This document shows, piece after piece, positions 10,390 through 21,628 of a stretch of 64,000 bases of DNA (position 1 is its first letter; each line of letters opens with the position of its first letter). The stretch comes from Pisolithus tinctorius. Its lineage: Eukaryota; Basidiomycota; Agaricomycetes; Boletales; Pisolithaceae. The notes under the pieces are model-generated. The model saw nothing but the letters and a program-made list of their open reading frames with translations. It had not been told where the DNA came from and made no database searches. The stretch spans positions 806,001-870,000 of the forward strand of contig JANFAH010000020.1 of the NCBI GenBank assembly GCA_024663395.1, written 5' to 3'. A program made the translations under genes and the position numbers.

Positions 10390-11668
10390 TCAATGGTGAG
10401 CATACAACATCATTGATTGGCACTTACAACAGTTTGTCACTGGTGGGTGTCCTGATCAGCTGTGAATGATCATTCCAGGGGAGGGTGGTGTTGGCAAGTT
10501 GAAAATGATACAAACAATCACAGACAATTTTGCCTGCTGAGGTATTAGTGGTATGCTTGTGAAAGCAGTGTACACAGGCATTGCAGCTTTGGTGATTGAC
10601 AGCAAGACTTTGCACAATATAGGTATTGTCACTTGGTGTAATCCATACAGCATCTAAGGGAGTGCTCACAGGCATGATACTGCTAAGTGGCAGAAAACAA
10701 TCAGCTCAGACAATTAAAAAGCTGGAAAATTACTGGCACAAGAAAGCCTATCTTATCATCAACAAGATGTCAATGCTATCTTGACCCTTCCTGGCCAAAC
10801 TTTCCAACATGATCTGTTGCACATGAACAGAGTCTGACACCATGTTGACTGACCTTCTGTTTGGAGGGCTGAATGTTATCATGGTCAGCAATTTCCATCA
10901 ACTCCCACCTGTGGCAACCAAAGCATTTGCACCATTATTTTGGCCATGTAATGTGGAAAACAATATGCACAAGGAACTTGTCAGATGTCATATCTATGAA
11001 CAGTCTGACATCATCATCCACCTAAAGACTCAGGTGAGAGTCACTGATGCCAGGTGGTGTGATCTCCTTCACCACATCCACAATGGAACCTGCAGTGAAC
11101 ATGAGATAAATATGCTGTGGGTCTTGTCCTGGAAAAACTGACCTGTCCACTGATGGACTTCAGTACCTCACCTTGGAAGGATGCTGTACTGGTGACCCCA
11201 CAGCATGCCATGTGAATCAATTGGAATTCAATGACTGCCAAAGAAAGAGTGAACATGGAGGGTATATCACTCATTAGTTGTCCTGCTCAAGACACTGTAG
11301 GTGGATGAGCACTCACCTTACAAGAGAGGTTTGCTGTGGCTGCCAACCTGAAAGGCAGGTGAGGTTGCAATCAACAGGAGTGAGGAGGGCTGTTGAACAA
11401 GGTGGTGCTTGCCATTGGCATGCAAGTCATGGTCATGTTCAACATCACAACCAATCTCAACTTGGCCAATGGGGTGCAAGGCCACATGGTTGACATGATA
11501 CTTGACTTGAGAGAGAGTGCCATCAGCTCTGAGAAGAATGTGATTCAATTGCAATATCTGCCTCTGAATGTGCTCATGGAGATGAAACATACCAGGATGA
11601 ATGCACTGCAAGGACTGCATGGAGGTGTTGTAAGGAGAGAGATCTCCTTACTATGGGATTGGGTATGA
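10390..11668 (+). pseudogene. Helitron helicase (PIF1-like, superfamily 1B)
   Basis: C-terminal helicase half of RepHel. Walker A is seen as GEGGVGKLKMIQ (about 10475-10515; the usual Ser/Thr after Lys is Leu). Then comes LLFGGLNVIMVSNFHQLPPVA (10857-10917; motif II/III region, with the usual GDFHQ now SNFHQ) and, after frameshifts, MVMFNITTNLNLANGVQGHMVD (about 11430-11495), the PIF1 'NGxxG' region. It is cut off near RMNALQGLHGGVV, just where the next LTR starts. Confidence 0.8.
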
Positions 11669-11973
11669 ATTTCTATTTTATTTGTTTTATTGTTTTGTTA
11701 CTTACTGTTGTGGGTACTATACTTGAGTAGTATAGTTCGCTTTTTGTGTGCTAAGTCAGCACTTACTTACAGTTTGTTTATACTGTAAGTTTTTTAAAAA
11801 ATAGATGAGTTACCCCCAAAGACAAGAACAAGAGAAAGACTGCCCCAGATGGCCCTAGACAGTTCCCTATCCCCCTACACTCTCTGCTCAGGCTAAAGGA
11901 GCCCCTTTGGACTTACTCTCCCTCTCAGATTCTTCTACTCCATCCTCAAGCATCACCATTATATTTCCTCACA
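11652..11973 (+). repeat. Degenerate LTR, TGTAGGG family, about 320 bp
   Basis: A short divergent LTR. The 5' part (tgggattgggtatgaatttct) resembles the hairpin start of the LTRs at 14660 and 44258, the middle has 'gtgctaagtcagcactta', and the end is TTCCTCACA. It is followed by tctttggagcccactgcaag, the same primer-binding-like string that follows the LTRs at 14660-15119 and 37189-37865. It is therefore the 5' LTR of the gag at 12000-14030. The start is approximate. Confidence 0.55.
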
Positions 11974-12057
11974 TCTTTGGAGCCCACTGCAAGGGGTTTG
12001 TAGCCTGTAGGACCCCCTAGTCGCACTTGGAATATCTTTGCCTTCAAGTACCATGCC

Positions 12058-14027
12058 TTGCCTCTCACATCCACCCAGTCTTGCACTCCCCATATACCCA
12101 GCACTGACTGCTCGCTTCAATTGGCCCTTGCTTGCATCATTAATTCCCCTAGCCCTGTCACAATCACACTATCACTTGAGAAACCATGTCCTTACCCCCT
12201 CACAGCTCACATGATGCCCCAAGGTTCTCAGGTGAACCATGTGACTTGTTGCACTACCTAAATCATGTTGAGTGACTGTGCAATGCAGTTGGCTGCTCAT
12301 CCCCTGTCAGAAAGATTCAAGTCACACTCAGGTACCTCAGTTGCAGTGATGCAGAGCTCTGGACTTCGCTTGACTCCAGCAGAGGTGACAGCTGGGACTG
12401 GTTTGTTAATGAGCTCCTAATTGTCTACCCTGAAGCAGAGGACTACACTTCCTACACCAACATCACAGCTCCCTATTACCCTTCCCAGCCCATCACAGTG
12501 CTGCCCATCCCTTGCACCCAGACTCCCATTGTGTCACATCCAGTCACTCCACAGATCACAGAAATGCATGCCATTGACTCCTGGAGTGTCCCCTTCTGCC
12601 CTCATGCCCAGCATGATGCTTCAAGACTTGAGTGAGTGCTACCAAGACCAGTTCCAGAGGTCATTGAGACTAAGCTGACCTCACTTCATGCACTCACACC
12701 TGTCCCCCAGATCAAGGTCCCTGTCACATCAGAGTTTGCCTCATGGCCCACCCCTGATTACCCAATAGCAGCCACTACATCTCATAACCTGTCAGAAGTC
12801 AGGCCAGGATCATCAGAAAGGGTCCTACCTGTCATTGGAAGTGAGCAAACCCCTGAACACATCATTGACTCGACCCCCAGGTCCATCGACTCCCCATGTG
12901 ACCCCATAGTCCCAACTCATGATTGCACAGACTTGCCCATCAAGCTACCCTTTGAGAGCAAGGATTCCAACACATGTGTTGATGGCTGGGTCAAGTCACT
13001 GGGTCCCTCAGTGTTTGAGGCACTAGATTTGGACATAGGGTTGGATGAAGATTGCACAGAGGGACTTAGTGAGAGTACTGAGGTCAATTTGATCGCATTG
13101 ATCCCTCCACTAGCACTCTGTGAAGTGAGCTATGATATTGGGGCCATCACACTGTTCAAGCCACCCTTTGCATGTGGAAACATCTGTTGTTGAAGTGAGG
13201 ATAGAGGAGGGTTTAGGGATGATGAAGTGCTGGATTTGGGGGATGAGAGAAGAGGAGAGGGTGAGGAGAGGCTTTGTCACAATGAGGCACATCCTGCACA
13301 TGGAGTAGGAAAACCTTGAGAAGGAGTTGGTACCCCCTCGAGTTGAGTCAAAGGACCAGCAGAAAGAGTTGCACCCCTGCCTGTTGGACTGCACTTTGGG
13401 AGTGAAGAGCCTAACTATGCAGTGCTGGACTCAGGCATTGCAAGGAGAGGAGAGTGGGAGGAGAGTGTTTGCCATGATGAGTCACATGCTCCACCCATGG
13501 CAGGAAAGCCTCAAGAAGGAGTCAGGACCCTGTCAAGTCAAGTCAAGGGATGAGCAGAAAGAGTCACACCCCCATCCATCAGACCATGCTTCAAGAGCAA
13601 TGAGTCTAACTATGAAGTGCTGCACTCAGGTGTCAAGAGGAGAGGAGAGATGGAGGAGAGTGGGTGTCACAATGAGTTGCATACTGTGCCTGTGGTGGGA
13701 AAGCCTCAAGAAGGAGTTGGAACCCTGTTGCATTGAGTCAAGAGACCATCAATGAGAGTCATGCCCCTGTCCCTATCATGTGACACCCCAGTCTCACCCA
13801 GCAGTTGTGCAGGATCACCAGTTGCACTACCCTTCGAGAGTGACAGCCCCAATCCCTCTACAGGTGTCAGAATTGAGTTGCTGGACCCCTCAGTACTTGC
13901 ACCACTAGATTTGGAGCTCAAGTCAGGTGTGGATCGCTTGGAGGAACCTTCAACCTGTGAGGCAAGGGAATGGTGGGAGCTGTCAAAGACAACAGAAGGG
14001 ATATATAGACAAATAGTGACTGATTGA
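12058..14027 (+). pseudogene. gag: Ty3/Gypsy gag of TGTAGGG family with repeated C-terminal region
   Basis: The capsid part is recognised by VTLRYLSCSDAELWTSL, SWDWFVNELLIVYPEAED (about 12330-12440), the ALWxxLP...LYPGA pattern common in basidiomycete Ty3 gags. A long Pro/Ser/acidic region follows in one frame: PIKLPFESKDSN (about 12940) recurs as PVALPFESDSPN (about 13820), and GPSVFEALDLDI recurs as DPSVLAPLDLEL. Between them lie three tandem 195 bp units. Stops and a frameshift near 12420 break it. No knuckle or protease is found before the copy ends around 14030. Confidence 0.6.
13240..13760 (+). repeat. About three tandem 195 bp repeats inside gag
   Basis: Landmarks 'cct(t/c)(g/a)agaaggagt' at 13313, 13508 and 13704 repeat at 194-196 nt with matching flanks (ggagaggagag, cacaatgag, agcagaaagagt). 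The period is 65 codons, so copies stay in frame in the gag-like reading frame. The units differ by many substitutions. Confidence 0.8.
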
Positions 14028-14169
14028 TGGTAGATAATGACAAAAATACACTTTGGTCTACCTCTGTACTATTGCCTTTGCCCTGCCTGGCAACCTTTGC
14101 CTTGCATGGCAGTGGGTGGTTCCAGCAGTTGTGACTGGTGGGTTTTGCCAAGCAGAGTCGATTGACTGG

Positions 14170-14477
14170 CATGTGCATGGATGTTGAAAAAAGTGTCTCA
14201 CATTTTGGGCTAGAGTGACCTTGTAAACAAGGTGATTTACTAAATAATGACTGACAACATCATGCTCAAAAGAGTGTCCCAATGACATGTCATTTTAAAA
14301 CAGTTATATCTCAGTGCCATGGCAACAAAATTACATGAACAAGCCCTTGTTGTCAAGGCAACAGTTAATGCTACTTTTGGGCCTGAAGGAGTTTGAACTG
14401 ATTCCTACTGGTTCCCTCATAAATCTCAAATCCTTCCAACATCACCCAACATCAGGACACCTTTTTGAGCCACTGTA
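14170..14477. mobile_element. Tc1-end MITE, degenerate
   Basis: The right end (gacacctttttgagccactgta, to 14477) matches the terminal repeat of palindrome P1 (20380-20401), and most of 14285-14475 aligns with the P1 right arm ('ccttgttgtcaaggcaacagtta'). A left-end-like string (gctcaaaagagtgtcccaatg) lies at 14262, and a weaker one (aaaaaagtgtctcacattttgggc) at 14185, so two nested copies are possible. There is no transposase coding. Confidence 0.55.
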
Positions 14478-14659
14478 ATTCAAGCTCTGCTAGAAAATGC
14501 CTCCCCATTGTCCATGCACAAGATGCTCTGCATGCCTGCAAGTGACACAGATGACTGCAATGGCATGGATTCCCCCTCAGATTCCAGCCAGCTATACAGG
14601 TTCTAATTGTCAAAGTCACACAACACCCCTGACTTCCTCTTAGGGTGGAGTAGGAGTGG

Positions 14660-15119
14660 TGTAGGGAATGGGATTGAATTCCCTACAAAAAGTCAGCTTG
14701 GTCAGGGGATAGGGGTTGAGGGTCTTTGCTTTGTGTCTTTCTTTTGTTTTATGATTTGTACCACTGGACTTGGTGGTGAGCAGCCACATTGCTGACTAAG
14801 CATGCATGCTGTGTTTGTGTGAGTTCAGCTTACTATACAAGCAATTCATGTCAGAGTCCCTCAGCAGTAGGGAGTGTTAGACTTGTATTTTGGCAAGTTT
14901 TCAAGGTCAGATATATTACTTTGGGGAGTACCCAAAGTGCCAGGAGGACTGGCAGAAGGTATAGGACAGACAGAGCTTAGTATTCATTTCAGTTCGCATT
15001 TTTTACATTTTTACTACACTTCTTCTTTTCTCAAAACAGAATCTCCCTCTTGGGTTGAGCACACACTTGCCCATCAACTATGTGCTAATTCTAGGTTTAT
15101 CATATTACCTATTCCTACA
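14660..15119 (+). repeat. LTR of TGTAGGG Ty3 family, 460 bp
   Basis: It starts TGTAGGGAATGGGATTGA and ends ATTACCTATTCCTACA. The first 28 nt form a perfect 10 bp stem with an 8 nt loop. It is very similar to 57816-58267 through the middle ('ccactggacttggtggtgagcagccacattgctgactaagc') and to the 3' end. The PBS-like tctggagcccactgtgagg follows at 15120, so it is a 5' LTR with an internal stub, not a clean solo LTR; no target duplication was found. Confidence 0.75.
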
Positions 15120-15924
15120 TCTGGAGCCCACTGTGAGGGGGGTTCTGTTTGCTTTGGGGAAAGCAGCCACCTCCTTACCACCACACAAAAAAAATTTCTG
15201 GATTAAATTTGGACAAGCTAAGTGTTTAGAGTCTTGACTCTAGTTACAGTCTACACTCAGGAACTCTGCAATTTTCAGAATTATTCTTCAAGCAGCAAAT
15301 GAAGAGTGAATGAATAAGTTGCAAATCCCTTGAGTCAAGAAGCAAATCTGAAGGCAAATTAATAGTCAAATTTTTGCAAAGAAGCCATGAGAATGCACCA
15401 AAAGAGCTTGAGGGAATGCCACTGAGGCATTCAAGTGATGCATTATGGTTCTCAGGACATGCATCTGACCTTTTTAGGTAGATTGAAGTGGTCTGAAGTC
15501 TTTGTGTGTGTGAGAATTGCTTCAATGACCAAGAATGGGCCAAATGGGCTTGCTGGTGTGCAGGTGGCAAAGTGTCTGACTCATGGTATAAGTTTGTCAA
15601 GGATCAGTTGAACTGGCCTGAATTTGTGGTGGCTATTGTGCATTTGTATCCTGGGTCCTGAAAGTTGGATCAGCAGCATTTGAAGGATGACCTTTAGAGA
15701 CCATACAGTATATTTGCATAGTCTTGCTACACAGTTGCTTGCCAGCTTTGGTATTCTACTTTGTTTGAGCTCCTGGCAAGCCACCACTCTGCCATGCTGT
15801 GGAGTTTGTATTTTGAGCTGCTCTGATGATGATGGATAGTGAACCCCTGGAACCCCTCCTACTGATTATTGCAGCACTAGTGACTCTCATCAGTGAGTCT
15901 TGCCTCAAGCTAGTGACTGAAGAT
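15120..15924. other. Internal stub of LTR element, then nothing recognised
   Basis: The first about 120 nt are the leader of the retroelement beginning at 14660 (PBS-like string, then gggttctgtttgctttgggg). From 15240 to 15924 no protein or repeat family was recognised; the open frames there have no conserved motif. Confidence 0.4.
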
Positions 15925-16819
15925 ATGCCTTCTGATAAGGATTGAGCCAACTGGACTGAACAAGAGAAAGAGGCCCTTGTTGCTTTCCTTGTTGATGAGA
16001 AAATCACTGGCAAGATGGGTGATGGGTTGATCAAGTCCACCACCTGGAGTGCAGCCACTGCCCACATAAACAAGAAATTCCTGAAACAAAAAGGAGTGAT
16101 GAAGACCTCTGATATGTGCAGAGGGAAGCTCAATAATGTGAGTATCCAGTTCCCTCCCCAGCACCTGTGTAGTCTAATTGATCATTATTGGTACAGCTCA
16201 AATCCATGCTGAGGGATATCAACTTATGGTGAGGCCATTCTGGAAAGCATTGGGATAATGAAAATGGGGTGAATATCATCTCTGAGAGTGAGGAAAGTGA
16301 CTTCAAGGAGTGGTTAGCAGTGTGTCCATCATCTTGGGTCCATCACTTGACATCAATAAGATCCATTGACAGGGCTGACCCAGGAATGCTATGTGCCAAT
16401 TTAAAAATGTCAGATGGCCCCTGCTTATGGTGATGGAATTGTTGTTGCCAAATGACCATGCCTGTGGTATGTGTGCCTACCATCCTATGACTTCTGTGGC
16501 ATCCATATCCAGTGCCAGTGGTCCTGGCCTCTCTGTAAACCCATCTAGCCATACCTCCAGCAATCCAGTGATGACCCCATCTACATCCTCCACTGCTTTG
16601 CAGTTCATAACTCCTCAGGTTGGAACCTCTGCTAGCATCATTGAAGATGATGTGATCAATCAAATGTCCATTGACAAGGTAGCTCCTCCTAACAGAATGA
16701 ATGTGCAGTCCCAGCTATTTTCATTGCAATTTAATCCACCCATGCTGACCCTTGCTCCCCCTACAACATTACTTAGCTCATATCTGTTGTTGCACAGTAT
16801 GCCATCTGGTCTACACTGA
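15925..16819 (+). pseudogene. Myb/SANT-like DNA-binding protein, Harbinger-associated type
   Basis: The start MPSDKD is followed by TGA (Arg expected), then a Myb/SANT-like domain: NWTEQEKEALVAFLVDEK, TTWSAATAHINKKF, KGVMKTSDMCRGKLNN. A 59 nt intron (16138-16196) follows in phase 0; splicing joins KLNN to LKSMLRDINLW, and SGKHWDNENGVNII completes the second half of the domain (Trp and spacing as in Myb/SANT-like 3 proteins). A Ser/Thr/Pro-rich tail reaches 16819. Such proteins are the second ORF of fungal PIF/Harbinger elements or free relatives. TGA stops break it. No transposase partner is adjacent on the left; the nearest on the right is the relic at 20402. Confidence 0.65.
16138..16196 (+). 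other. 59 nt spliceosomal intron in Myb-like pseudogene
   Basis: GTGAGT donor at 16138, CTAAT branch-like site at about 16173, GTACAG acceptor ending at 16196. Removal keeps phase 0 and joins two halves of the Myb-like domain. Confidence 0.7.
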
Positions 16820-16834
16820 GTTGGTTGGGTAATA

Positions 16835-17053
16835 TGTTGGGTACTTAGTTTACACTTCATCTTACCTTACACCTCAGACTTTGTCATTTCAAGTCTGAGG
16901 TACAGTGCTATTTCACTACAACAGTACACCTCTTTACTCACTACCTACACAGTTCTGTGTCTGGGTTAGTAGATAATATAGACTTTGTCATTTCAAGTCT
17001 GACTTCTGTGTCTAGGCTAACTTGAGTAGCCTTCTGCTCTCACCCTACCCACA
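16835..17053 (+). repeat. 5' LTR of Copia element A, about 219 bp
   Basis: It begins TGTTGGGTACTTAG and ends CTACCCACA, followed by aagaggttatgagccct, which resembles the Ty1/Copia primer-binding region. 'tttcaagtctga' occurs twice inside. Start and overall plan match the 3' LTR at 52142-52392 of the second Copia element. Confidence 0.6.
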
Positions 17054-17107
17054 AGAGGTTATGAGCCCTGAGCTCAAAGCACTCTAGATATACAGCATTT
17101 CAACCTA

Positions 17108-18876
17108 TGAACTCTACTTACAAGTCTCAAGCATCTTCCAAAATGAGTAACTCTACCAATGTACAATCCTCCACCTTGACACTAGGTCCATTGCAGCCAA
17201 ACCCTTCCTCATGCACAATCTCCTCAGCCTCAATGAAGTCTAAAACTGCCTCCAGTTGACTCTACATATGACATCCTGTCACTAGAATACAATGGCTCTA
17301 ACTTCCACACCTGGAAGTATAGAGTTGGGATGGTACTTGACATCTGCAGCCACAAGGAAGTTGTTGATGGAAAAGCTACAACTACTCCTGACCCAAAAAA
17401 TGACCCTGATGGTCATGTGGAGTGGGAGGAGCAGGACCGAGAAGCACATGCCCAGATTACACTCACACTGAAGGACAAACCTCTCAGTAGAGTACTCTAT
17501 GCCTCAACAGCACATGAGATCTGGAAGTGACTTCATGAGCAGTATGAAGGACATGGAAAGCAGACAATCACCTTTCTAATCAGTGAGCTCTTCTGAGGCT
17601 CTCTAACAGATGGTGCTCCTATGCAAAGTCAGCTCATCTCTATGCAGCAGAAAGCACAAGTGATTAAGTCACTCAGCCAACCACTTGATGAATCTCTAGT
17701 AGCCATAGCCATGGTCATGTCCCTGCCACCCTCCTATTCAACCCTGCAAACAATCCTCATGTCATCTGACAGTAAACTATCTGTCAAAACAGTTATATCA
17801 CAGGTCTTAGTTGAGGAGAAGTCATGTCCAGCTTCTGCAGCCCACAGCACACTCATGGCTATTACAACTTCTTGTCAAAAAGGAAAGGCAAAGAATGATG
17901 AGAAAAAGAAAGGGAAATGTGCTTACTGCAAGTATCATGGGCATGATGAGTCTGAATGTCAAAGGAAAAAGGCCAATGGAACTAAAAACAATGCAACTGA
18001 AGAGAAAGGCAAAAAGATGGAGGAACATACAGCCAACCTTGCACATTTTACCAGCAGCAATGACAAGCCTCTTTGCCTCTTTCTTGCACAGCAACAAGAC
18101 AGTTTCTTGGGATTGCACTGGGACCTTGACTCCAGTGCATCTGTGAACATCTGTTGTCAGAAAGAATGGTTCTCATTCCTCAAACCTCTCTCACCTGCTC
18201 AAGCAATAGGAACTGCAAGTGGAAACTTGGTCCTTGCTACCACAGTTGGGCAAATCACTCTCAAAATGGATCTTGGCACTGCTAAACCCTCTTGCATACT
18301 ACTTCAAATGGTATACTTTGTTCCCCAGATGCACACAAACCTTCTTTTGATTGCCTATCTATCCAGTTGAGGAGTTCAAGTTGTTTTCTCTCAAAATGGC
18401 TGTTCCCTGGTGACAGACAGCCAAGCTATTGGATATGGTCAACTACAAGGTTCGCTCTACCTTCTCACAGCAGAAACATACCTACTTTGTGAACACACAC
18501 TTGTCCACCAAACTTGTTCACCACTGTGCAACACTCCACACAGTGTGGCCACTAGTGCAGCACTTGGGCACAGTTCTGGACACCCTAGCAGGTTCCACAT
18601 ACTCATTCCTTTGCCCACACAAGTGTCAAACACTGGAAACTGTGTCAGCACAGGCTTGCAAGTAAATATGGACTTTGCCAGACTCACTACAAGTGGTGTA
18701 CACAGCATGCGAACACCCTCTGTTCCAGAGGGTCCACACCACAGTGTGGTTCCTTTGAACAAATGTGCTACAAGTCCCTACATTCCCTATTCAATCCATC
18801 TAAATCAAAACATGAGCTCATATGCACCCACTCCATCTGCAAGTGACATTATGACTGACTTGTGCATGGGTGTATG
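17108..18876 (+). pseudogene. Ty1/Copia gag and protease (5' part of polyprotein)
   Basis: Copia polyprotein start: MNSTYKSQASSKMSN, a frameshift near 17245, then the gag domain (YNGSNFHTWKYRVGMVL, DPDGHVEWEEQDREAHAQI, ISELF) and a zinc knuckle CAYCKYHGHDESEC (CX2CX4HX4C, about 17920-17960). The protease follows: WDLDSSASVNICCQKEWF (about 18119-18172), where the canonical DSGAS is DSSAS through a CpG to CpA change. GQLQGSLYLLT ends the pre-integrase region. It stops at 18876, where the TA-flanked palindrome P1 is inserted; the rest of pol is not on the other side. In-frame TGA stops occur at 17528, 17595 and 18368. Confidence 0.85.
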
Positions 18877-19206
18877 TACAGTGGCTCAAAGAAGTGTCCC
18901 AATGTTGGGCAATTTTGGAAAGAGTTGAGATTTGTGAGAGAGCCAATAGGAATTAGTTCAAACTCCTGCAGGACAAAAAATATTACTAACTGTTGCCTTG
19001 ACAACAAGGGATTGCTTATGTAATTTGGCTGACATGGCACCAAGATATAATCATTTTAAAATGACATGAGTCATTATTTAGTAAATACCATAAAGATTTG
19101 ACAACTTCTGGGGGATTTTGTGCTTCAACTCTGACTGATTATGTAATGTACATAATCCTGAGCCATAAAAATGGCTTGAGTCCCACTCAGCTAACCCTAC
19201 TTCACA

Positions 19207-19560
19207 ATGAAATGCATTTTTGCCTCTGCTAGAGCAAATATCCATCTTCTTTCTGAATCTGGCCTTTCTGCTCATCAAATCTCCTCTACAACTGGTCAGG
19301 GGAGCTCTACTGTGGCCATGGTCATCAAAGAGTTCCAGCTAGATTAAGGAAAACCTCAAAGGAGGACATCCTGACCAGCCTTCTTCTCCTGGCAGAGGAG
19401 AATAGTCTCTAGTATGATCTCTGGGAGAGCTGAAAATGCTGTCCAGGCTACCCATATAATGTGTGTGGCCCTTTCCTCTCCTGTCACTTCCCAAACTGTT
19501 TGCAGTGTGCTCAAATCTGCATCCCTGAAGGCTGTAGTCAGGCAGGAGAAATATCCTGCA
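19207..19560 (+). pseudogene. Tc1 transposase N-terminal half, left arm of P1
   Basis: MKCIFASARANIHLLSESG, the first helix-turn-helix (SAHQISSTTGQGSS), a frameshift, then the second helix-turn-helix (SGRAENAVQATHIMCVALSS, VTSQTVCSVLKSASLKAVV). A stop and a frameshift lie near 19346-19410. It ends at the centre of the palindrome without a catalytic domain. Confidence 0.7.
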
Positions 19561-19579
19561 AACACTTCCCTACCATTTT

Positions 19580-20071
19580 CCACACAAATTTCCTTCCATC
19601 TGGTCCAATACTATTGATCTTGGGCTCAACTGACCAGATAACCCCAGTGAAGTCATCCACAGTCCACTTTTGGTGCTTAAGAGCAAAGGCAAGTCACTGT
19701 TGTGTTTGCTTGCAAGACAAGAGTGGCATCTTCTGCTTGACAATCACCTTCAGGGATGCAGAATTGAGCACACTGCAAACAGTTTGGGAAGTGACAGGAG
19801 AGGAAAGGGTCACACACATTATATGGGTAGCCTGGACAGCATTTTCAGCTCTTCCAGAGGTCACACTAGAGGCTATTCTCCTTACACCAGTAGAAGAAAG
19901 CTGGTGAGGTTGTCCTAGTTTGATGTTTTCCTTGTCTAGCTGGAACTCTTTGATGACCCTGGCCACACTAGAGCTCCCCTGACCAGTTGTAGAGGAGATT
20001 TGATGAGCAGAAAGGCCAGATTCAGAAAGAAGATGGATATTTGCTCTAGCAGAGGCAAAAATGCATTTCAT
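19580..20071 (-). pseudogene. Tc1 transposase N-terminal half, right arm of P1
   Basis: The start at 20071 gives MKCIFASARANIHLLSESG. One open frame (to 19694) covers both helix-turn-helix motifs and the GRPR-like linker (LGQPHQLSSTGVRRIASSV). After a stop the same frame continues LAFALKHQKWTVDDFTGVIW then SVEPKINSIG, the start of the DDE domain, where the first catalytic Asp of WSDE is Val. Beyond this the sequence enters the spacer. This arm reaches further into the gene than the left arm. Confidence 0.75.
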
Positions 20072-20401
20072 TGTGAAGTAGGGTTAGCTGAGTGGGACTC
20101 AAGCCATTTTTATGGCTCAGGATTATGTACATTACATAATCAGTCAGAGTTGAAGCACAAAATCCCCCAGAAGTTGTCAAATCTTTATGGTATTTACTAA
20201 ATAATGACTCATGTCATTTTAAAATGATTATATCTTGGTGCCATGTCAGCCAAATTACATAAGCAATCCCTTGTTGTCAAGGCAACAGTTAGTAATATTT
20301 TTTGTCCTGCAGGAGTTTGAACTAATTCCTATTGGCTCTCTCACAAATCTCAACTCTTTCCAAAATTGCCCAACATTGGGACACTTCTTTGAGCCACTGT
20401 A

Positions 20402-21354
20402 AAGCAACATGGTATCCAGTACATGGCCAGATCCATATTCCCCAGTTTGTTGCCAATTTTGATATGGAGTTCTCTCAGTGACTGAAACCAGCCTTTCAAG
20501 GCTGCAAGTGCATGCTCTACCCTGACATGAATCCTCTGAATTGTCAGTTCAATTCACAGTTGAAATAGCTGTCAGCAAATGACTTCAGTCATGCATAAAG
20601 GTTAACAGGTGTTCCATCTGCAGCAAAAACTCTGTTTCTCCAAGCCCAGCAAGTTCATGACTCTGCAAATTCTCATGCATGCCTCAGTTCTGGGGATTGG
20701 GCATCTGGCACATAAATGAAGTTATTGTGCTTGTCCAGTGGTGCTGCCATTACTTGGTGAGTGCAATTGATGACTGTTCTGACACTAATGCCTGCCCACT
20801 GGGCAGCATCCTCAGGTGAAGATGCATTACCATAGTGCCCCACATGGAAAAGGAAAAATGTGAGTTGAATAGCCACAGGTAATTGTTTGTTGTTTGACTT
20901 GTTCAAAAATATGTAGTGGTCAATAATTTGATCTAAAATGTCATTGAATATCAAAGGATTGACACACAGTTTTTTCCAGAACAACAGTGGTCAGTGCATA
21001 GCAAAATGGTCAACAAGTGGCAGTTGAGATGCCTGGTCACTTGAAGACTAGTGCCATGTGGACCTCATCATAGAGTGCCACTGTATATGGAGCAGTTATC
21101 CTCTTCACAGAATGGAATGAGCTGAGGGACAAGGGCAATGAGGTGGACATGGATGAAATTGGAGGTAAGATCATCAGGGATGAGGGTTCAGACAAGACAT
21201 CTGTCCAGTCACCATCTGACATGCTAGAATTGGAGTCACTGTCATTGGCCTCCATGTAAGTCCCCAGTTGCTGCAACTGCATTTCAGCAACTATGGCTGC
21301 TGCATTGCCCAGGATCTCTATGGTCTCTTGATGAGCAGACTTATGGACCATCAT
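20402..21354 (-). pseudogene. PIF/Harbinger DDE transposase, internally deleted
   Basis: The N-terminal frame (21037-21354) is Ser/Asp-rich; after a frameshift come FWKKLCVNPLIFNDILDQI, NNKQLPVAIQLTFFLF and DAAQWAGISVRTV (20673-20984), typical of fungal DDE_Tnp_4 transposases. Further down are WRNRVFAADGTPVNLY, with the first catalytic Asp, and, after a loss of about 80 residues including the second Asp, RIHVRVEHALAALKGWFQSL with the catalytic Glu. It ends at the right TA of P1. Confidence 0.75.
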
Positions 21355-21628
21355 GGCAGAAGGAGGAAAGTATCATCTACTCATATCTAAAACCATATCT
21401 GAGCTGCCCCCTACAAATATTGCTTGTGAGTGAATGTTTGAACCTTAGATGTTGAATATAAAAAGACGTGATGTCATGCTGTGTAGCACAGCACTCCAAA
21501 AACAGAAAGATAGAGGAGTTTAAAAAATTGGAACTTGAAATTTGTCAAAGTTGCAGCTGAACTTCTGCTATGGTTTAGCACCAAAGTCAGCCAACTCAGC
21601 TGGGGTTTAGTGCCAAAATATCTTCAAC
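21355..21628. other. Gap between two transposase relics
   Basis: About 270 nt with no recognised coding; a weak TATA-like aatataaaaag at 21456 is the only possible signal. Confidence 0.3.

Larger units (their letters stand above)
6590..11660 (+). mobile_element. Decayed Helitron (rolling-circle transposon)
   Basis: The order is Helitron-like N domain, HUH Rep motif, Tyr motif and PIF1-like helicase, all on the plus strand, as in autonomous fungal Helitrons. It is split by a solo LTR (6870-7755) and cut at the 3' side by a TGTAGGG-type LTR near 11652. The TC and CTRR ends were not found. CpG is nearly absent and many stops are TGA at Arg positions, so the copy is old and inactive. Confidence 0.8.
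18879..20399. mobile_element. P1: palindromic (double-headed) Tc1 element
   Basis: Ends CAGTGGCTCAAAGAAGTGTC, TA duplications at 18877-18878 and 20400-20401. The element is a long imperfect palindrome: the left arm (about 18879-19560) and right arm (about 19715-20399) are reverse complements, each carrying the N-terminal half of a Tc1 transposase gene reading inward, around a spacer of about 150 bp. The DDE catalytic half is missing apart from its beginning in the right arm. Left of it is Copia gag-protease, right of it a Harbinger relic. A transcript across it would fold into a hairpin of about 680 bp. Confidence 0.85.
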
